Below, one piece after another: positions 36,901 through 46,999 of a stretch of DNA of 64,000 bases. This DNA is from Holophagae bacterium (GTDB lineage Bacteria > Acidobacteriota > Holophagae > Acanthopleuribacterales > Acanthopleuribacteraceae). Where the stretch lies: the NCBI GenBank assembly GCA_030429565.1, contig JAUIFE010000032.1, positions 1 to 64,000 on the forward strand, given 5' to 3'. The first letter of the stretch is position 1. Each line of letters starts with the position of its first letter. The notes under the pieces were generated by a model. It was not told the origin of the DNA. It worked only from the letters and a program-made list of their open reading frames with translations, and did no database searches. Position numbers and translations under genes: made by a program.

Positions 36901-37991
36901 ACGCCAATAAATTAGAACAGGCGCGGCAGGCCGACGATCAGCAACAAGCATTGAAACACCTCAATGTGCTGGTCACGATTAAACCTGAGGACGAAACCCT
37001 TGCCGAAACGCGTAACCAGCTCAGCCGTTCCCTGAACCAAAGTCGTATTGACGATCTCGAGGCACGCATCACCCGTTTTACCGAGCAAAATAATCTGGCC
37101 CAGGCTTGCAAGGTTGCCTTGGGTTTGCGGCAATTGGATTCTTCCAACGAAATCGCCCGCCAAGCCGTGGTCTCGTTCCGCCGCATTAAGGACGATCAAA
37201 TTAAAGCGCTTACTCAAGACAATGCGCGTGCCGCACTGGATATCTACGAGGAAGTGTTACGGGTGCTTAATTGGCGCAGTTACCGAAACCAGCAAAAGGC
37301 TTTGGAGAAACGGGTTAAGGCCTTTGATACCGAAGTGGCCGGCCTGAAAAAGTCGAGTGCCGACTACGATAAAATGTTGGCGGCCTTGGATGCCACCATG
37401 AATGACTACAAGGACTTCTCCAAGGACCGAAATTTCACCTGGCTGCAGCAAGCACGCAGTGCTTACGATCGCGAAAAAGGGGCCTTCAATACCCTGATCG
37501 AATGGGAAAAAGATGCTCGCGGTAAAGCAAGTGTGGCCTACAGTGATATTTTGGAACGCCTCCAAAAAGGCAACTTCCGCTTGCCTTACGCCAAGCAGCG
37601 CTTGCAAACCCTCGTTCAACGCTACGACCAACTGGTGAACAATTACAGCGGCGGGGTAACCATCGTGATTCGCGGTGCCGCAAACCTTCCCCGTGAAAAG
37701 TCAGGGTTTAACCGTGATCCCGACGGTTTGGTTGAGCTGGTAAGTGGTGAGGCCAATTGCACCACCGATGTGGTGAATAACAACCGCAACCCGAAATGGG
37801 ATTACGTTTGCAATTTCACCGCCCAAAGCAGTCAAGCCATTCAATTCAATGTGTACGACCGGGATAGCCGCACCAAACGCGAACTGATTGGTACTCTCAG
37901 CCTGGACCGTTTACCGCTTACCACCAAAGGACTTGAACTGAAACACCCTGACGGCTGGTCGATCACGGTCGATATTCGCCGCGAACGCTAG
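33903..37991 (+). CDS. Membrane pseudokinase with acidic linker, helical periplasmic part and C2-like domain
   Basis: A 1362-residue protein. Residues 20-300 are a Hanks-kinase fold with a helical end (LAPEQIQ, YQMGLLLYQMVTGQAPF, LLAKQPDERFSGFSEL). The active residues are lost: no glycine loop, no VAIK Lys, HRDLKPxN became HDQLTPAD (catalytic Asp is Q151, Lys is T153, Asn is D156), and DFG became NFG (N169). A TPR-like region (320-400), a long acidic Pro-rich linker (about 480-760), one membrane helix near 767-790, and about 450 residues of helical TPR-like repeats follow. Residues 1252-1358 resemble a C2 domain: VTIVIRGAANLPRE, GFNRDPDGLVEL, NRNPKWDYVCNF, FNVYDRDSRTKRELIGTLSL. It is probably a scaffold that couples cytoplasmic signals to periplasmic binding. 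Monocistronic, ending in a strong terminator. Confidence 0.85.
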   Translation: MQHTQDLDSIIDALREGLQTKIGKGFRVESVLALDHVATEVRLHDELTGSQIGARLYPVAPTAFGEVEHLWKSDAAAAAAATVTHPGLAKCQGLRQFGNVIGVVSDYRPNVDLGRFLKQLGIAQEEFACRLMLHLTRAFVTLESFGLGHDQLTPADVLLQSDGSVQLKNFGLYGFEQSLAQMLHLDHLRSPQFLAPEQIQGQGSGPAVALYQMGLLLYQMVTGQAPFSGTAADIRQAALADAPADPRSYNTTLSEGMVRIIQRLLAKQPDERFSGFSELQRGLIALLPMGEGLALMKEAGGPLRRLNEKEAARVEAQLQAARESAAANDFDTALQMVDSAFRMFGYQQNAYTAYEEIWSARHDILVRELLNTAQRQMSKRRPEEALKTLNKVISVQPNHRKAHEMMRNIFLWLGAEAPVFAGGLDAAEVKAEGDRAAAGSLQAFFHYSRVLVGSPETTGLAKDTLDLLQAGAFDGLARTTADWESKTAEPDSPGGEALFEGDDDLFDQALDAQLDQRLRNTGSPTRFEPDDKPAPAPPPVAEAPEPVEVPQPDNHYLDYDDDPYPQEMVSVPTPEGEGSVPPPEPRNHLGFDEDDYLAHQPDTAPVGPLAPADHLRHATQAPKAAPIPDEDTAPTEIPAGLPPLAAQNEAVDDSFNDDPGQFDLPEADDSLDDSLGDVDDFDMAPESAPLLGERPLPPPSGPVDADPFEVPRPAATMKLKIDLEALENGEQGMIPEQTIEAVDPPPPPPSEVPATGGDTKGAKKKMPLALIGGVVVVLLAVLIGGGIFMAKRSSYQKAAEAAYVEANRLQQNGKWTEALAAWEAAVREFPDYKDVRARRDSIENDIVARDETLKLYLSKARDYIASGFLVGNMGDNATSYLKKAEALDPANPGIKAVYDEMASIESNKISLLMDENKMQEAQARYEDLKAIVTGYSNPDVEQRLRSWLEVDLLGPGLAKLDRAIKAQNWEDAMEITGDLEEVVPGSQQIQQRWQEVYDDYANKLEQARQADDQQQALKHLNVLVTIKPEDETLAETRNQLSRSLNQSRIDDLEARITRFTEQNNLAQACKVALGLRQLDSSNEIARQAVVSFRRIKDDQIKALTQDNARAALDIYEEVLRVLNWRSYRNQQKALEKRVKAFDTEVAGLKKSSADYDKMLAALDATMNDYKDFSKDRNFTWLQQARSAYDREKGAFNTLIEWEKDARGKASVAYSDILERLQKGNFRLPYAKQRLQTLVQRYDQLVNNYSGGVTIVIRGAANLPREKSGFNRDPDGLVELVSGEANCTTDVVNNNRNPKWDYVCNFTAQSSQAIQFNVYDRDSRTKRELIGTLSLDRLPLTTKGLELKHPDGWSITVDIRRER

Positions 37992-38009
37992 GGGTCTTTC
38001 TAAGCCAAA

Positions 38010-38044
38010 AAAGAGGTCGAACCGCCGTGCGATTCGACCTCTTT
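38010..38044. terminator. Bidirectional intrinsic terminator
   Basis: A perfect 12-bp stem (AAAGAGGTCGAA / TTCGACCTCTTT) with an 11-base loop lies between the convergent pseudokinase and VIT/VWA genes. It is preceded by AAAAAA and followed by TTTGTTT, so it can end transcripts from both sides. Confidence 0.85.
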
Positions 38045-38068
38045 GTTTATGCGCGCCAGGAGCACGCG

Positions 38069-40258
38069 TTAGCGGGTGATTTGGTAAAGCTGCTTCTCGA
38101 AGGTGAACTGGACCTCGGGGCCGAGCGACAGGATGCCCGCCAGCGACGGGTTCTTGCGCCACAGGCGCCACCAGGCGTCACTGCCGTATTGCAGCTCGAC
38201 GATCTTTTGTTTGGCTTTGTCGGCCTTGGGCCAGAATGCGTCTTGCCATACGGCGCCCCGCTGGTAAAAAGCACGGCCTTGGATGAAACGGACGGCTTGT
38301 TGGCTAGTCGTATTCGCCGTGTCTTTGCGGTCGATCTTCGCCTCATCGTCGCCCGCCGGTTTCGGCGCCGGCATGGCAAGGTAGCCGTCGGCGACCTGAT
38401 CGCTCTCCTGCATTTCAGCCATGCGTTTGACCGCTTCTACGTTGCTGCGACCCTGAGTACCGCGCAGATCACGCATTGGGCTTGGTGCGTGCTCGCGACG
38501 GGTTGACGAGACGGGCCGTGACTCGCTTGCGGGCGGTGTCTCGGCGATGTCTTCTATGATGAGGTAGGCGGTGAAGGGCGTGACGATGCCATAGCGGCGC
38601 GCCAGTTTGGTGATCTCTTCTTCTACCTCACTATCGCCCTTGCGGTAGTTTTCCAACAGGAATGCGATGCGTCGTTGCGCCCACAGACGCGGCAGAAAAT
38701 CGTGATGGTTGCTTTGACTAAAATCGAGCTGGTAGTTGAAGGTGTGTGTTTTGCCCGCGCTGGTGCCGTGAATTCGGAAATCGGCGCGGCCATGGCCACT
38801 GAAACGGCCCAGTAGGGTTAAAGGTTGGCCGGCAAAGAGATCGGCAATCTTTTTAGGGTGAACGGCACTCAGCGTGACACCGCGGCATTCAAAACGAACA
38901 TCACTTAAAACGGGATACTGGATATGGCGGTAGAGGTCGGAGATTTTGATTTCCAGATCCTCTTCAGGCAAGACGTGGAAACTGGTGGCGGCGGATTTTT
39001 CGGCGATCCGATCCAGCAACAGTGTGTGGGTTTTCAGGCCGATACCGAGGACGAAGATGCGTTTGCCGGCCGCCGCTTCTACTTTGGCGACGAGCGGATC
39101 GGGTTCACGGCTACCGATAGTGGGGTGTCCGTCGGATAAGAGCATGACCATCATGGGACGGTCGGATGCCTTGGGCATGTCGTTGACACGGTCGAGCGCT
39201 TCCTCGAGGTTGGTGCCGCCGAGGGCGCGAATGTCCGCGACAAATTGTTTGGCGCGGGTTTGGTTGGCGTCGCTATTTTGAAGCCAGGTGTCGCTCAGGC
39301 GGTTGGTTTCCGTGGCAAAGGTCACGATTGCGAAGCGGTCGTCACGGCCAAGGTTGGCGAGGCAAAAGCGCAGCGCCCGTTTGGCCTGTTCCAACTTCTC
39401 GCCTGCCATGCTTCCGGATGTATCCATCACAAACAAAAGGTCCTTGGCCGGTTGCGGGCCATCGCGGTCGAGGTTGGGTGTCAGCCGCAGCATAAAGGTG
39501 TTTTCGCCGTTTTCGGCGTGCGTCAGGAGGTCGACGCCCAGGTCGTCTTTGCGGTAGGCGAGATACAGGCGCAGGTCGTGTTGCGGACTAAAATGGGTTT
39601 CGTTTAGGGACGCCGACCAGTGGTGATCACTGTGATGGGTTTCGCTAAAAGTGAAATTGGGTGCGTACAGGGTTTGCAGCGGCTGTTTGTTTTTGATGTC
39701 GGCTTCGAACTGGAAGTGCATCGGTTGCTTGCCCTTGTTGAGCGCTAAGTGATACTCGTGGAAGGTGCCGGGTTTCGGCAGAGGATGGCGATAACTGAGT
39801 GCCACTACCTTGGTCGAGCGGGGTTCGATAGGGAAAATACGGGCTTTAATCAAACCCGCCGCTTGGTATTCGAGCAGCGCCGGGTCGACCATACGCCGCA
39901 CGATATCTTCGTAAATTTTGTTGGCTTTGCCGGCATTCAGCAACTCGGCCGGGGTGCGGCGTCCGTTGATGTCCATCTCGAAATCTTTAATGACCGCGCT
40001 TTGCGGCAGCGGCAGATAAAAAGTACCTTCAATGCGTCGGTTGTATTGGTTGTAAAACGTCCATTCGATCGTGGTTTTTGCGACGTTGTCTTCAATGGCA
40101 ACCGCGACCTTTTGTGCTTTGATTTCAAGTGGTTGGGTAAGGACGCCCGCCGTCCCGCGCGGCGCGACCGGGTCGGGCAAAAGAACTTGGGCGTTGAGCG
40201 GGGCGAGACAACCCAAGATCGATATGAACATACAAAACAGCGTGCGGTAAAAAGACAT
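38069..40258 (-). CDS. Secreted VIT and von Willebrand A domain protein
   Basis: A 729-residue exported protein. Signal peptide residues 1-23 (FISILGCLAPLNA-Q). A VIT domain spans about 40-165 (NRRIEGTFYLPLPQSAVIKDF; KANKIYEDIVRRMVDPALLEY), then a von Willebrand A domain from about 273 with a complete metal-ion adhesion site, D279-T-S-G-S. The architecture matches inter-alpha-trypsin-inhibitor heavy chains and their bacterial relatives, which bind protein or matrix ligands. The C-terminal 200 residues are helical and charged, with no LPXTG-like sorting motif. The start at 40258 has GAGG six bases upstream. It is preceded at 93 bases by another VWA gene, so the two are likely one operon. Confidence 0.88.
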   Translation of the reverse strand: MSFYRTLFCMFISILGCLAPLNAQVLLPDPVAPRGTAGVLTQPLEIKAQKVAVAIEDNVAKTTIEWTFYNQYNRRIEGTFYLPLPQSAVIKDFEMDINGRRTPAELLNAGKANKIYEDIVRRMVDPALLEYQAAGLIKARIFPIEPRSTKVVALSYRHPLPKPGTFHEYHLALNKGKQPMHFQFEADIKNKQPLQTLYAPNFTFSETHHSDHHWSASLNETHFSPQHDLRLYLAYRKDDLGVDLLTHAENGENTFMLRLTPNLDRDGPQPAKDLLFVMDTSGSMAGEKLEQAKRALRFCLANLGRDDRFAIVTFATETNRLSDTWLQNSDANQTRAKQFVADIRALGGTNLEEALDRVNDMPKASDRPMMVMLLSDGHPTIGSREPDPLVAKVEAAAGKRIFVLGIGLKTHTLLLDRIAEKSAATSFHVLPEEDLEIKISDLYRHIQYPVLSDVRFECRGVTLSAVHPKKIADLFAGQPLTLLGRFSGHGRADFRIHGTSAGKTHTFNYQLDFSQSNHHDFLPRLWAQRRIAFLLENYRKGDSEVEEEITKLARRYGIVTPFTAYLIIEDIAETPPASESRPVSSTRREHAPSPMRDLRGTQGRSNVEAVKRMAEMQESDQVADGYLAMPAPKPAGDDEAKIDRKDTANTTSQQAVRFIQGRAFYQRGAVWQDAFWPKADKAKQKIVELQYGSDAWWRLWRKNPSLAGILSLGPEVQFTFEKQLYQITR

Positions 40259-40351
40259 AGTGAACCTCATTGACAGCGTCATCTTGGTAGGGCCGGCGGC
40301 GCGAGCGCTGGGCTGTTGCCGCCACCATTGGGGGTCGATTCGCAAAGCTTA

Positions 40352-41500
40352 TTAAAACTGGAAGCCGGTTTTCTTCATTTGGGTTTGGATCATGCGGCGC
40401 ACCGCCTCGTCCATCGTGCCTTCTTCTTTTTTCTTCTGCTTGTCCAGGAACGCGCGCCGTTCTTTGCTCAACTTGGCGATTTCTTTTTTTATCCGTTTTC
40501 GTTCGTTCACTTGCTCGGTAACGTCCTTGCGAATTTTGGCCGCTTGTTCTTCGCGTTCGGCTTCGGGCAGTTCCTCCACTTCCTGGGCGATCGCTTCTTC
40601 CATCGGTGCGGCGTCGCCTTCGTCCAGGAGACCGACCACATCCCAGCTCGCTGCTTCGTTGGCGACGATGGTTTTGGCAATGGTGCGGTCAACTTTGGCC
40701 GTTGGGCTCATGCTGCCGGCCAATTCGTCCTGCTTTGTTTGACGGGCTTTGGCTTTTTTGGCCGGAGCACCCAGCGCTACATATGTGCGGTTGAGTTCTT
40801 GGTTTAACTTAAGGAGTGCTGCATCTTGGGGCGCGGCGACTTGGGTGGCCGTCTTGTTTTGTTCGATCACCGAGTACTGGCCGCCGCCGGCGACCGCGCC
40901 CGCCAGCCACTTGAGGTTAATGCCGTCCTGATAGCGACCGCAATAAATGGTGTTAACCGTGATGCCGCGCTCTTTTAACCCGCCGACGACCGGTTCGTAA
41001 TTAACTGAGCCTTGGGTAAATGACTCGTTACCCGCGATAAAAACGGCTTTGTAGACCCCGGCTTCAGAGGACCAGTTTAACTGGGCGGCGGTTTGCATCA
41101 CCTGGCCGCAATACTCGTCACCGCCGTTGGTGCTCAATGCAAACAGCGCTTCAGAAAGACGGTCCAAATCCTGGCTAAGCGGCACGACCTGGCGGATAAA
41201 CCCGCTTTCGCGACTTAAGGTGCTGTTGCCGTATTCGTAGAGGGCGACTTCAATTTGCGGCACGCGGCCGTTGCGTTTGGCCGTGGCGATGGTGTTGACA
41301 ATATCCCACAAGTGGGTGCGAGTCTGGTTGATCAGACCGTTCATGCTCGAGCTGGTATCCAGCAAAAAGGCGATTTGCACCTTGGGTTGCTTGGGTTTCG
41401 TTGGGGCGGGTGAACTGGCGACGACCGGAAAGCCGGCGAGCAATGTGAGCAGCAAAGCGAAAGAAAAGCGACGAGACTGGGGACGGGCTGATGAAAACAT
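40352..41500 (-). CDS. Secreted von Willebrand A protein with charged helical tail
   Basis: A 382-residue exported protein. Signal peptide (FALLLTLLAGFPVVASS), then a VWA domain from about residue 40 with a complete metal site D48-T-S-S-S, a later Thr-containing loop and GGDEYCGQVMQTA. The last 120 residues are Lys/Glu-rich and probably coiled coil (ERKRIKKEIAKLSKERRAFL). The start at 41500 has AAGGAG 7 bases upstream; a longer frame to 41809 lacks one. It is the first gene of the VWA/VIT pair. The role is probably adhesion or chaperone-like assembly outside the cytoplasm; no partner is identified. Confidence 0.86.
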   Translation of the reverse strand: MFSSARPQSRRFSFALLLTLLAGFPVVASSPAPTKPKQPKVQIAFLLDTSSSMNGLINQTRTHLWDIVNTIATAKRNGRVPQIEVALYEYGNSTLSRESGFIRQVVPLSQDLDRLSEALFALSTNGGDEYCGQVMQTAAQLNWSSEAGVYKAVFIAGNESFTQGSVNYEPVVGGLKERGITVNTIYCGRYQDGINLKWLAGAVAGGGQYSVIEQNKTATQVAAPQDAALLKLNQELNRTYVALGAPAKKAKARQTKQDELAGSMSPTAKVDRTIAKTIVANEAASWDVVGLLDEGDAAPMEEAIAQEVEELPEAEREEQAAKIRKDVTEQVNERKRIKKEIAKLSKERRAFLDKQKKKEEGTMDEAVRRMIQTQMKKTGFQF

Positions 41501-41865
41501 ATCGGGCTCCTTGGGGCGATGGGCGGTGGTTCCGCGAAATCTGGCACGACGCGCCGGCTGCGTCGCTTGCGGTAGGGGAAGACCGCCACAGCCGCCAAAG
41601 GTTTCAAAACCCACTTCATTTTTTTTGATATTTTTTGAAAGCTCTCCTGAAGTGCATTGAAGCCAGGTGTTTGGCTTGGTGTTTTGCGGTCCTGATGTGG
41701 GCTGCGTCGCTTGGCGCGGGGTTCGGATGATGGTTGCTCGCGCCGCGCTGCCGGCTTTGGCGCTGGGGCAAGCCCCACTTGGGCCGGCAGGGGGATCACA
41801 CCCGCGCAACCTTCATCTTGGCATCGTCGGGATTTACGCTAGAATGACACCCTCGGAGGTACATC
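41501..41865. other. Divergent intergenic region, no gene recognised
   Basis: A 365-base stretch between the divergent VWA and isocitrate dehydrogenase genes. It must hold both promoters. A T-rich tract (41618-41637) is the only visible feature. Confidence 0.4.
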
Positions 41866-42867
41866 ATGCAAAAAGTCGTGCTGATCCCTGGTGACGGTAT
41901 TGGTCCTGAGATCTCAGCCGCCGTTCTTAAAATTCTTTCCGCCGCCGGGGCCCAGATTGATTGGGTAGAGGCGGAAGCAGGTATGGCTGCTTACGAAGGT
42001 CAAGGGAATCCTTTACCCCAAGCGACCTTGGATTTGATTCGAGAGCACAAAGTGGTCCTGAAAGGGCCGTTGACGACCCCGGTCGGTTCCGGGTTCCGTT
42101 CCATCAACGTCTCACTGCGTCAGGAATTCAATCTCTACAGCAACATTCGTCCCGCGCGTACCTTGCCCGGCATTGATACGCCCTTCAAAGACGTGGACCT
42201 GGTGTTGTTCCGTGAAAACACACAGGGTTTGTACAGCGGCATCGAGCGCTGGGCCGATGAAGCCCAAACGCGTGCCGAAAGTATCGCGCTGATCACTAAA
42301 GAAGCCAGTGATGCCATCATTAGTGCTGCCTTTGATTACGCCAAAAAACACAACCGTAAAAAGGTAACTCTGGTTCACAAAGCCAACATTCTCAAGTTGG
42401 GAACCGGGTTGTTCTTGAAATGCGGCGGTGAAATCGCCAAACAGTATCCCGAAATCGAATTTGAAGATTTGATTGTCGACAACATGGCGATGCAAATGGT
42501 GATGAACCCCCAGCGTTTCGACGTCGTGGTTACGACCAACCTGTTTGGTGATATTTTGTCCGACCTCGCTTCCGGATTGGTTGGCGGGCTCGGTTTGACC
42601 GGTTCAGCCAACATCGGTCGTGGTTACGCCATGTTCGAGGCCGTCCACGGTTCGGCGCCCGATATTGCGGGTCAAGGCAAAGCCAACCCCACCGCGCTGT
42701 TGTTCTCCGCCATGATGATGATGGATTACTTGGGGCAAAACGATGTGGCGCAACGCATTAACGCCGCCGTTCTCAAGGTACTTGGTGAGAAAACCAACTG
42801 CACCGCCGATTTGGGCGGCTGCCGGTCCACCAGCGAATTCGGCGATGCGGTGATTGCGGCACTTTAG
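41866..42867 (+). CDS. NAD-type isocitrate dehydrogenase
   Basis: A 333-residue beta-decarboxylating dehydrogenase that should oxidise isocitrate to 2-oxoglutarate. The isocitrate/isopropylmalate dehydrogenase signature is seen at LIPGDGIGPEI, and the substrate loop S-I-N-V-x-L-R-x-x-x-x-L-Y-x-N-I-R-P is of isocitrate type (Ser and Asn that contact isocitrate; an isopropylmalate enzyme has a leucine there). NTQGLYSGIE and the C-terminal HGSAPDIAGQGKANPTA are present. The short length and single-chain form suggest the NAD-dependent family rather than the 416-residue NADP enzyme; homoisocitrate dehydrogenase is a weaker alternative. GGAGG precedes the ATG by 7 bases. Confidence 0.88.
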   Translation: MQKVVLIPGDGIGPEISAAVLKILSAAGAQIDWVEAEAGMAAYEGQGNPLPQATLDLIREHKVVLKGPLTTPVGSGFRSINVSLRQEFNLYSNIRPARTLPGIDTPFKDVDLVLFRENTQGLYSGIERWADEAQTRAESIALITKEASDAIISAAFDYAKKHNRKKVTLVHKANILKLGTGLFLKCGGEIAKQYPEIEFEDLIVDNMAMQMVMNPQRFDVVVTTNLFGDILSDLASGLVGGLGLTGSANIGRGYAMFEAVHGSAPDIAGQGKANPTALLFSAMMMMDYLGQNDVAQRINAAVLKVLGEKTNCTADLGGCRSTSEFGDAVIAAL

Positions 42868-43348
42868 CCTCTATCAGGAGATGGGAGAATCCGACGTGTT
42901 TCTTCCTCGCATCCTGTTAGATAGGTTTCAACGTTCCACGGTTGTCACCGTGGACCAAGCGTCGGCGCCCACCTTCTTCTGACGTGGCTGCCGACGCGCT
43001 TTCCGCCTCCGTCGTGTCTTGTGATCTGATAAAGTGATCTTTGATGCTGATTCTGAATATCAGCCAACGCCCACCCCGTGATGCGGGTCGCCTGGACCGT
43101 GCCGATTTTTGCGGCTGTCGTGGTGCCGCGCAACCGGTGGGCTGTTTTTTTCCTGTTCTACCGATGGGAATCGGTTTCACCCGCTGGAACGGCCGCTTTT
43201 GGTTTCGCGTTTAATTGCGCCGCCAACGTCCGTTTCGCGTCTTGGTCGAAATCGCGAGGGCGCAGTGCGCCGATATTTTTTGGCCGTTTCAGACGGCCCA
43301 CCGGATCGCCTGCACGGCACCGGGTTAGGCAAGGAGCAGGGGGGTTGT
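42868..43348. other. Intergenic region, no gene recognised
   Basis: A 481-base gap between two plus-strand genes. A frame is open upstream of the serine dehydratase start for 80 codons, but its sequence is unlike the family. No hairpin with a T-run is seen after the isocitrate dehydrogenase gene. Confidence 0.4.
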
Positions 43349-44737
43349 GTGCTTGCATCTACGATTAGCGCCTTCCAAACGTTTAAACGTTCGGTAGGGC
43401 CCAGTTCTTCTCACACCCATGGACCGATTGTGATCGGCAACTTATTTCGCCGTTATTTGGCACAACAGCCACAGCTTCATGGGTTTCAAAGGCTTCGTGT
43501 TACTTTGTTTTGGAGTTTGGCGCGCACCGGTCGCGGTCACATGACCGATAACGCCGTCTTGGCGGGTTTATCCGGGTTCGATCCGGTAAGCGCCGAGTTG
43601 GACGACATTAACAGCACGCTGGAACGGGTGTTGGCGAGTAAAACGCTCGATCTCGGCGTCAAAAAAGTGACCTTCGATCCGGCCAAGGATATGTTGTGGT
43701 CACCATACAAACGCTTACCCGGCCACGAAAACGCCTTAACTGTTCAGCTCTTTGACGCTCAAGGCGTTGAGCTGGTGAACAAAACTTATTACTCGATTGG
43801 CGGCGGCATGGTCCGTGAGGCCGATCAGGGCGGGGTCGACCAAGCCGGTGCGGAACCTTACCCCTACAAAAAGGCTTCCGAATGGTTGGCGCTTGCCCTG
43901 CGTGAAGGCGTGTCGCTGTCGGAGATTGTCAAACGCAACAGCGCCGCGTTGGAGCACTTGACGCTCGAACAAACCGAGGCGCGCATGCTGGAGATTTGGC
44001 AGGTGATGAAGCGATCGGTTGAGCGCGGTTTAGAGCCCACCGAAAAAGTGTTGCCAGGTGCGTTGCGCGTCAAACGGCGGGCGCCGCAATTGTTTGAGGC
44101 CGCCAAACGACCCAAGCGCAAGGGTATTTTTGCCAGCAACGACATCAATCGTTACGCCACCGCCTTTGCCTACGCGGTTTCCGAGGAAAACGCCGCTTCC
44201 GGCCGCGTTGTCACCGCGCCGACCAACGGGGGGGCCGGTGTGTTGCCAGGGGTGTTGTACGCCTGTATGTTCCTCGATGATTTCAGTGACAAACAAATTG
44301 TCGAAGTACTCTTCACCGCCGCCGGCATCGGTGGCCTCATTCAAGCAAATGCCTCGATTTCCGGTTCGGAAGTGGGTTGTCAAGGGGAGGTCGGTGCCGC
44401 TTGTTCGATGGCCGCCGGTGCCGTATGTCAACTGTTTGAGGGCACGCCCAAGGAAGTCGAGTATGCCGCCGAGGTGGCCATGGAGCATTCGCTCGGGCTG
44501 GAGTGTACACCCATGAAAGGTTATGTGCAGATTCCCTGCATCGAGCGCAACGGCATTTTCGCGACCAAGGCTTTGGCCGCCGCTCAGCATGCGATTACGC
44601 TCAAAGATCACCGCATTAGCCTGGACTTAGTTATTGAGAAAATGTTCGAAAACGGCAAACGCATGCACCCGGATTTCAAAGAAACGAGCCGCGCCGGCTT
44701 CGGGACGATTACACCGGATTTGGATTTTCCCGTCTAA
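43349..44737 (+). CDS. sdaA: L-serine dehydratase (iron-sulfur type)
   Basis: Deaminates L-serine to pyruvate and ammonia using a [4Fe-4S] cluster. 462 residues; E. coli SdaA is 454. Conserved pieces: VGPSSSHTHGP at the N-terminal beta domain; GGMVREADQGG; the alpha domain with APTNGGAGVLPGV, SEVGCQGEVGAACSMAAGA and LECTPMKGYVQIPCIERN. The three Cys (in VGCQG, LECTP, IPCIE) would hold the cluster. The start is GTG 43349: AAGGAG lies upstream and an in-frame extension of 80 residues has no family similarity. It ends in the bidirectional terminator at 44754. Confidence 0.94.
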   Translation: MLASTISAFQTFKRSVGPSSSHTHGPIVIGNLFRRYLAQQPQLHGFQRLRVTLFWSLARTGRGHMTDNAVLAGLSGFDPVSAELDDINSTLERVLASKTLDLGVKKVTFDPAKDMLWSPYKRLPGHENALTVQLFDAQGVELVNKTYYSIGGGMVREADQGGVDQAGAEPYPYKKASEWLALALREGVSLSEIVKRNSAALEHLTLEQTEARMLEIWQVMKRSVERGLEPTEKVLPGALRVKRRAPQLFEAAKRPKRKGIFASNDINRYATAFAYAVSEENAASGRVVTAPTNGGAGVLPGVLYACMFLDDFSDKQIVEVLFTAAGIGGLIQANASISGSEVGCQGEVGAACSMAAGAVCQLFEGTPKEVEYAAEVAMEHSLGLECTPMKGYVQIPCIERNGIFATKALAAAQHAITLKDHRISLDLVIEKMFENGKRMHPDFKETSRAGFGTITPDLDFPV

Positions 44738-44753
44738 GGGCGCGTGTATAACC

Positions 44754-44796
44754 AAAAAAAGGGTCCGGTTGCCGATGGCGGCCGGACCCTTTTTTT
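44754..44796. terminator. Bidirectional intrinsic terminator
   Basis: A 15-bp stem AAAAAAAGGGTCCGG / CCGGACCCTTTTTTT around a 13-base loop lies between the convergent sdaA and ettA genes. A T-run ends it in both reading directions. Confidence 0.9.
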
Positions 44797-44834
44797 GTGG
44801 GAACCGACCGCTTGTTGCGGCCGGTGGCAAGTGC

Positions 44835-46511
<1,677 letters not shown>

Positions 46512-46999
46512 GGTTTGTAATCCTCTTTGCTAAATCCCTAGCGGGCGACCGTCAAGCGTCGTAATCGTTTCCTCTTGGAAACGGGTGGGCGGCGGTAAAG
46601 CGGTCCTTGCCTTTCGGTTCCGCCGCGTGCGGTCATCATGAAACGGGTCGGTTCGGGGCGGCGCTGGAATTTCTGGGAAAATCGCACCCGCTCACCGTCG
46701 GCCGAAAGCCGTTTCGCAACGGTTGCGGAGGGAACAGTGCGCGAGCGTGTGGTGTGGGCTCATCCTACATCGGCGGTGCCCGTGTCGTAAAGCCTCGTCA
46801 TGGCTTCGGCCCTACTCCTTGCGTGCTTTGGGCTGTTTGAGACCGCTCTGGATCGCGAGGTCGACCCTTCGTGACCGATTGACCCACACACCGTGCTTGT
46901 GTTCATCTCGCGAAACTGCTCTGATAAAGCGTCCCTTTGCCAAAGTCGCCGCGTGCGCTGTTGATCGATTGCTCTGGAACCCTGCAGCGAGGCCGTGTT
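46512..46999. other. Divergent intergenic region, no gene recognised
   Basis: A 488-base stretch between the divergent ettA and MFS genes. No convincing open frame or RNA gene. Several short GC-rich repeats occur but no ordered pattern. Confidence 0.4.

Noticed and set aside
43109-43348. 80-residue N-terminal extension of the serine dehydratase
   Set aside because: Cys/Arg/Pro-rich and absent from SdaA; the GTG at 43349 has a good ribosome site.
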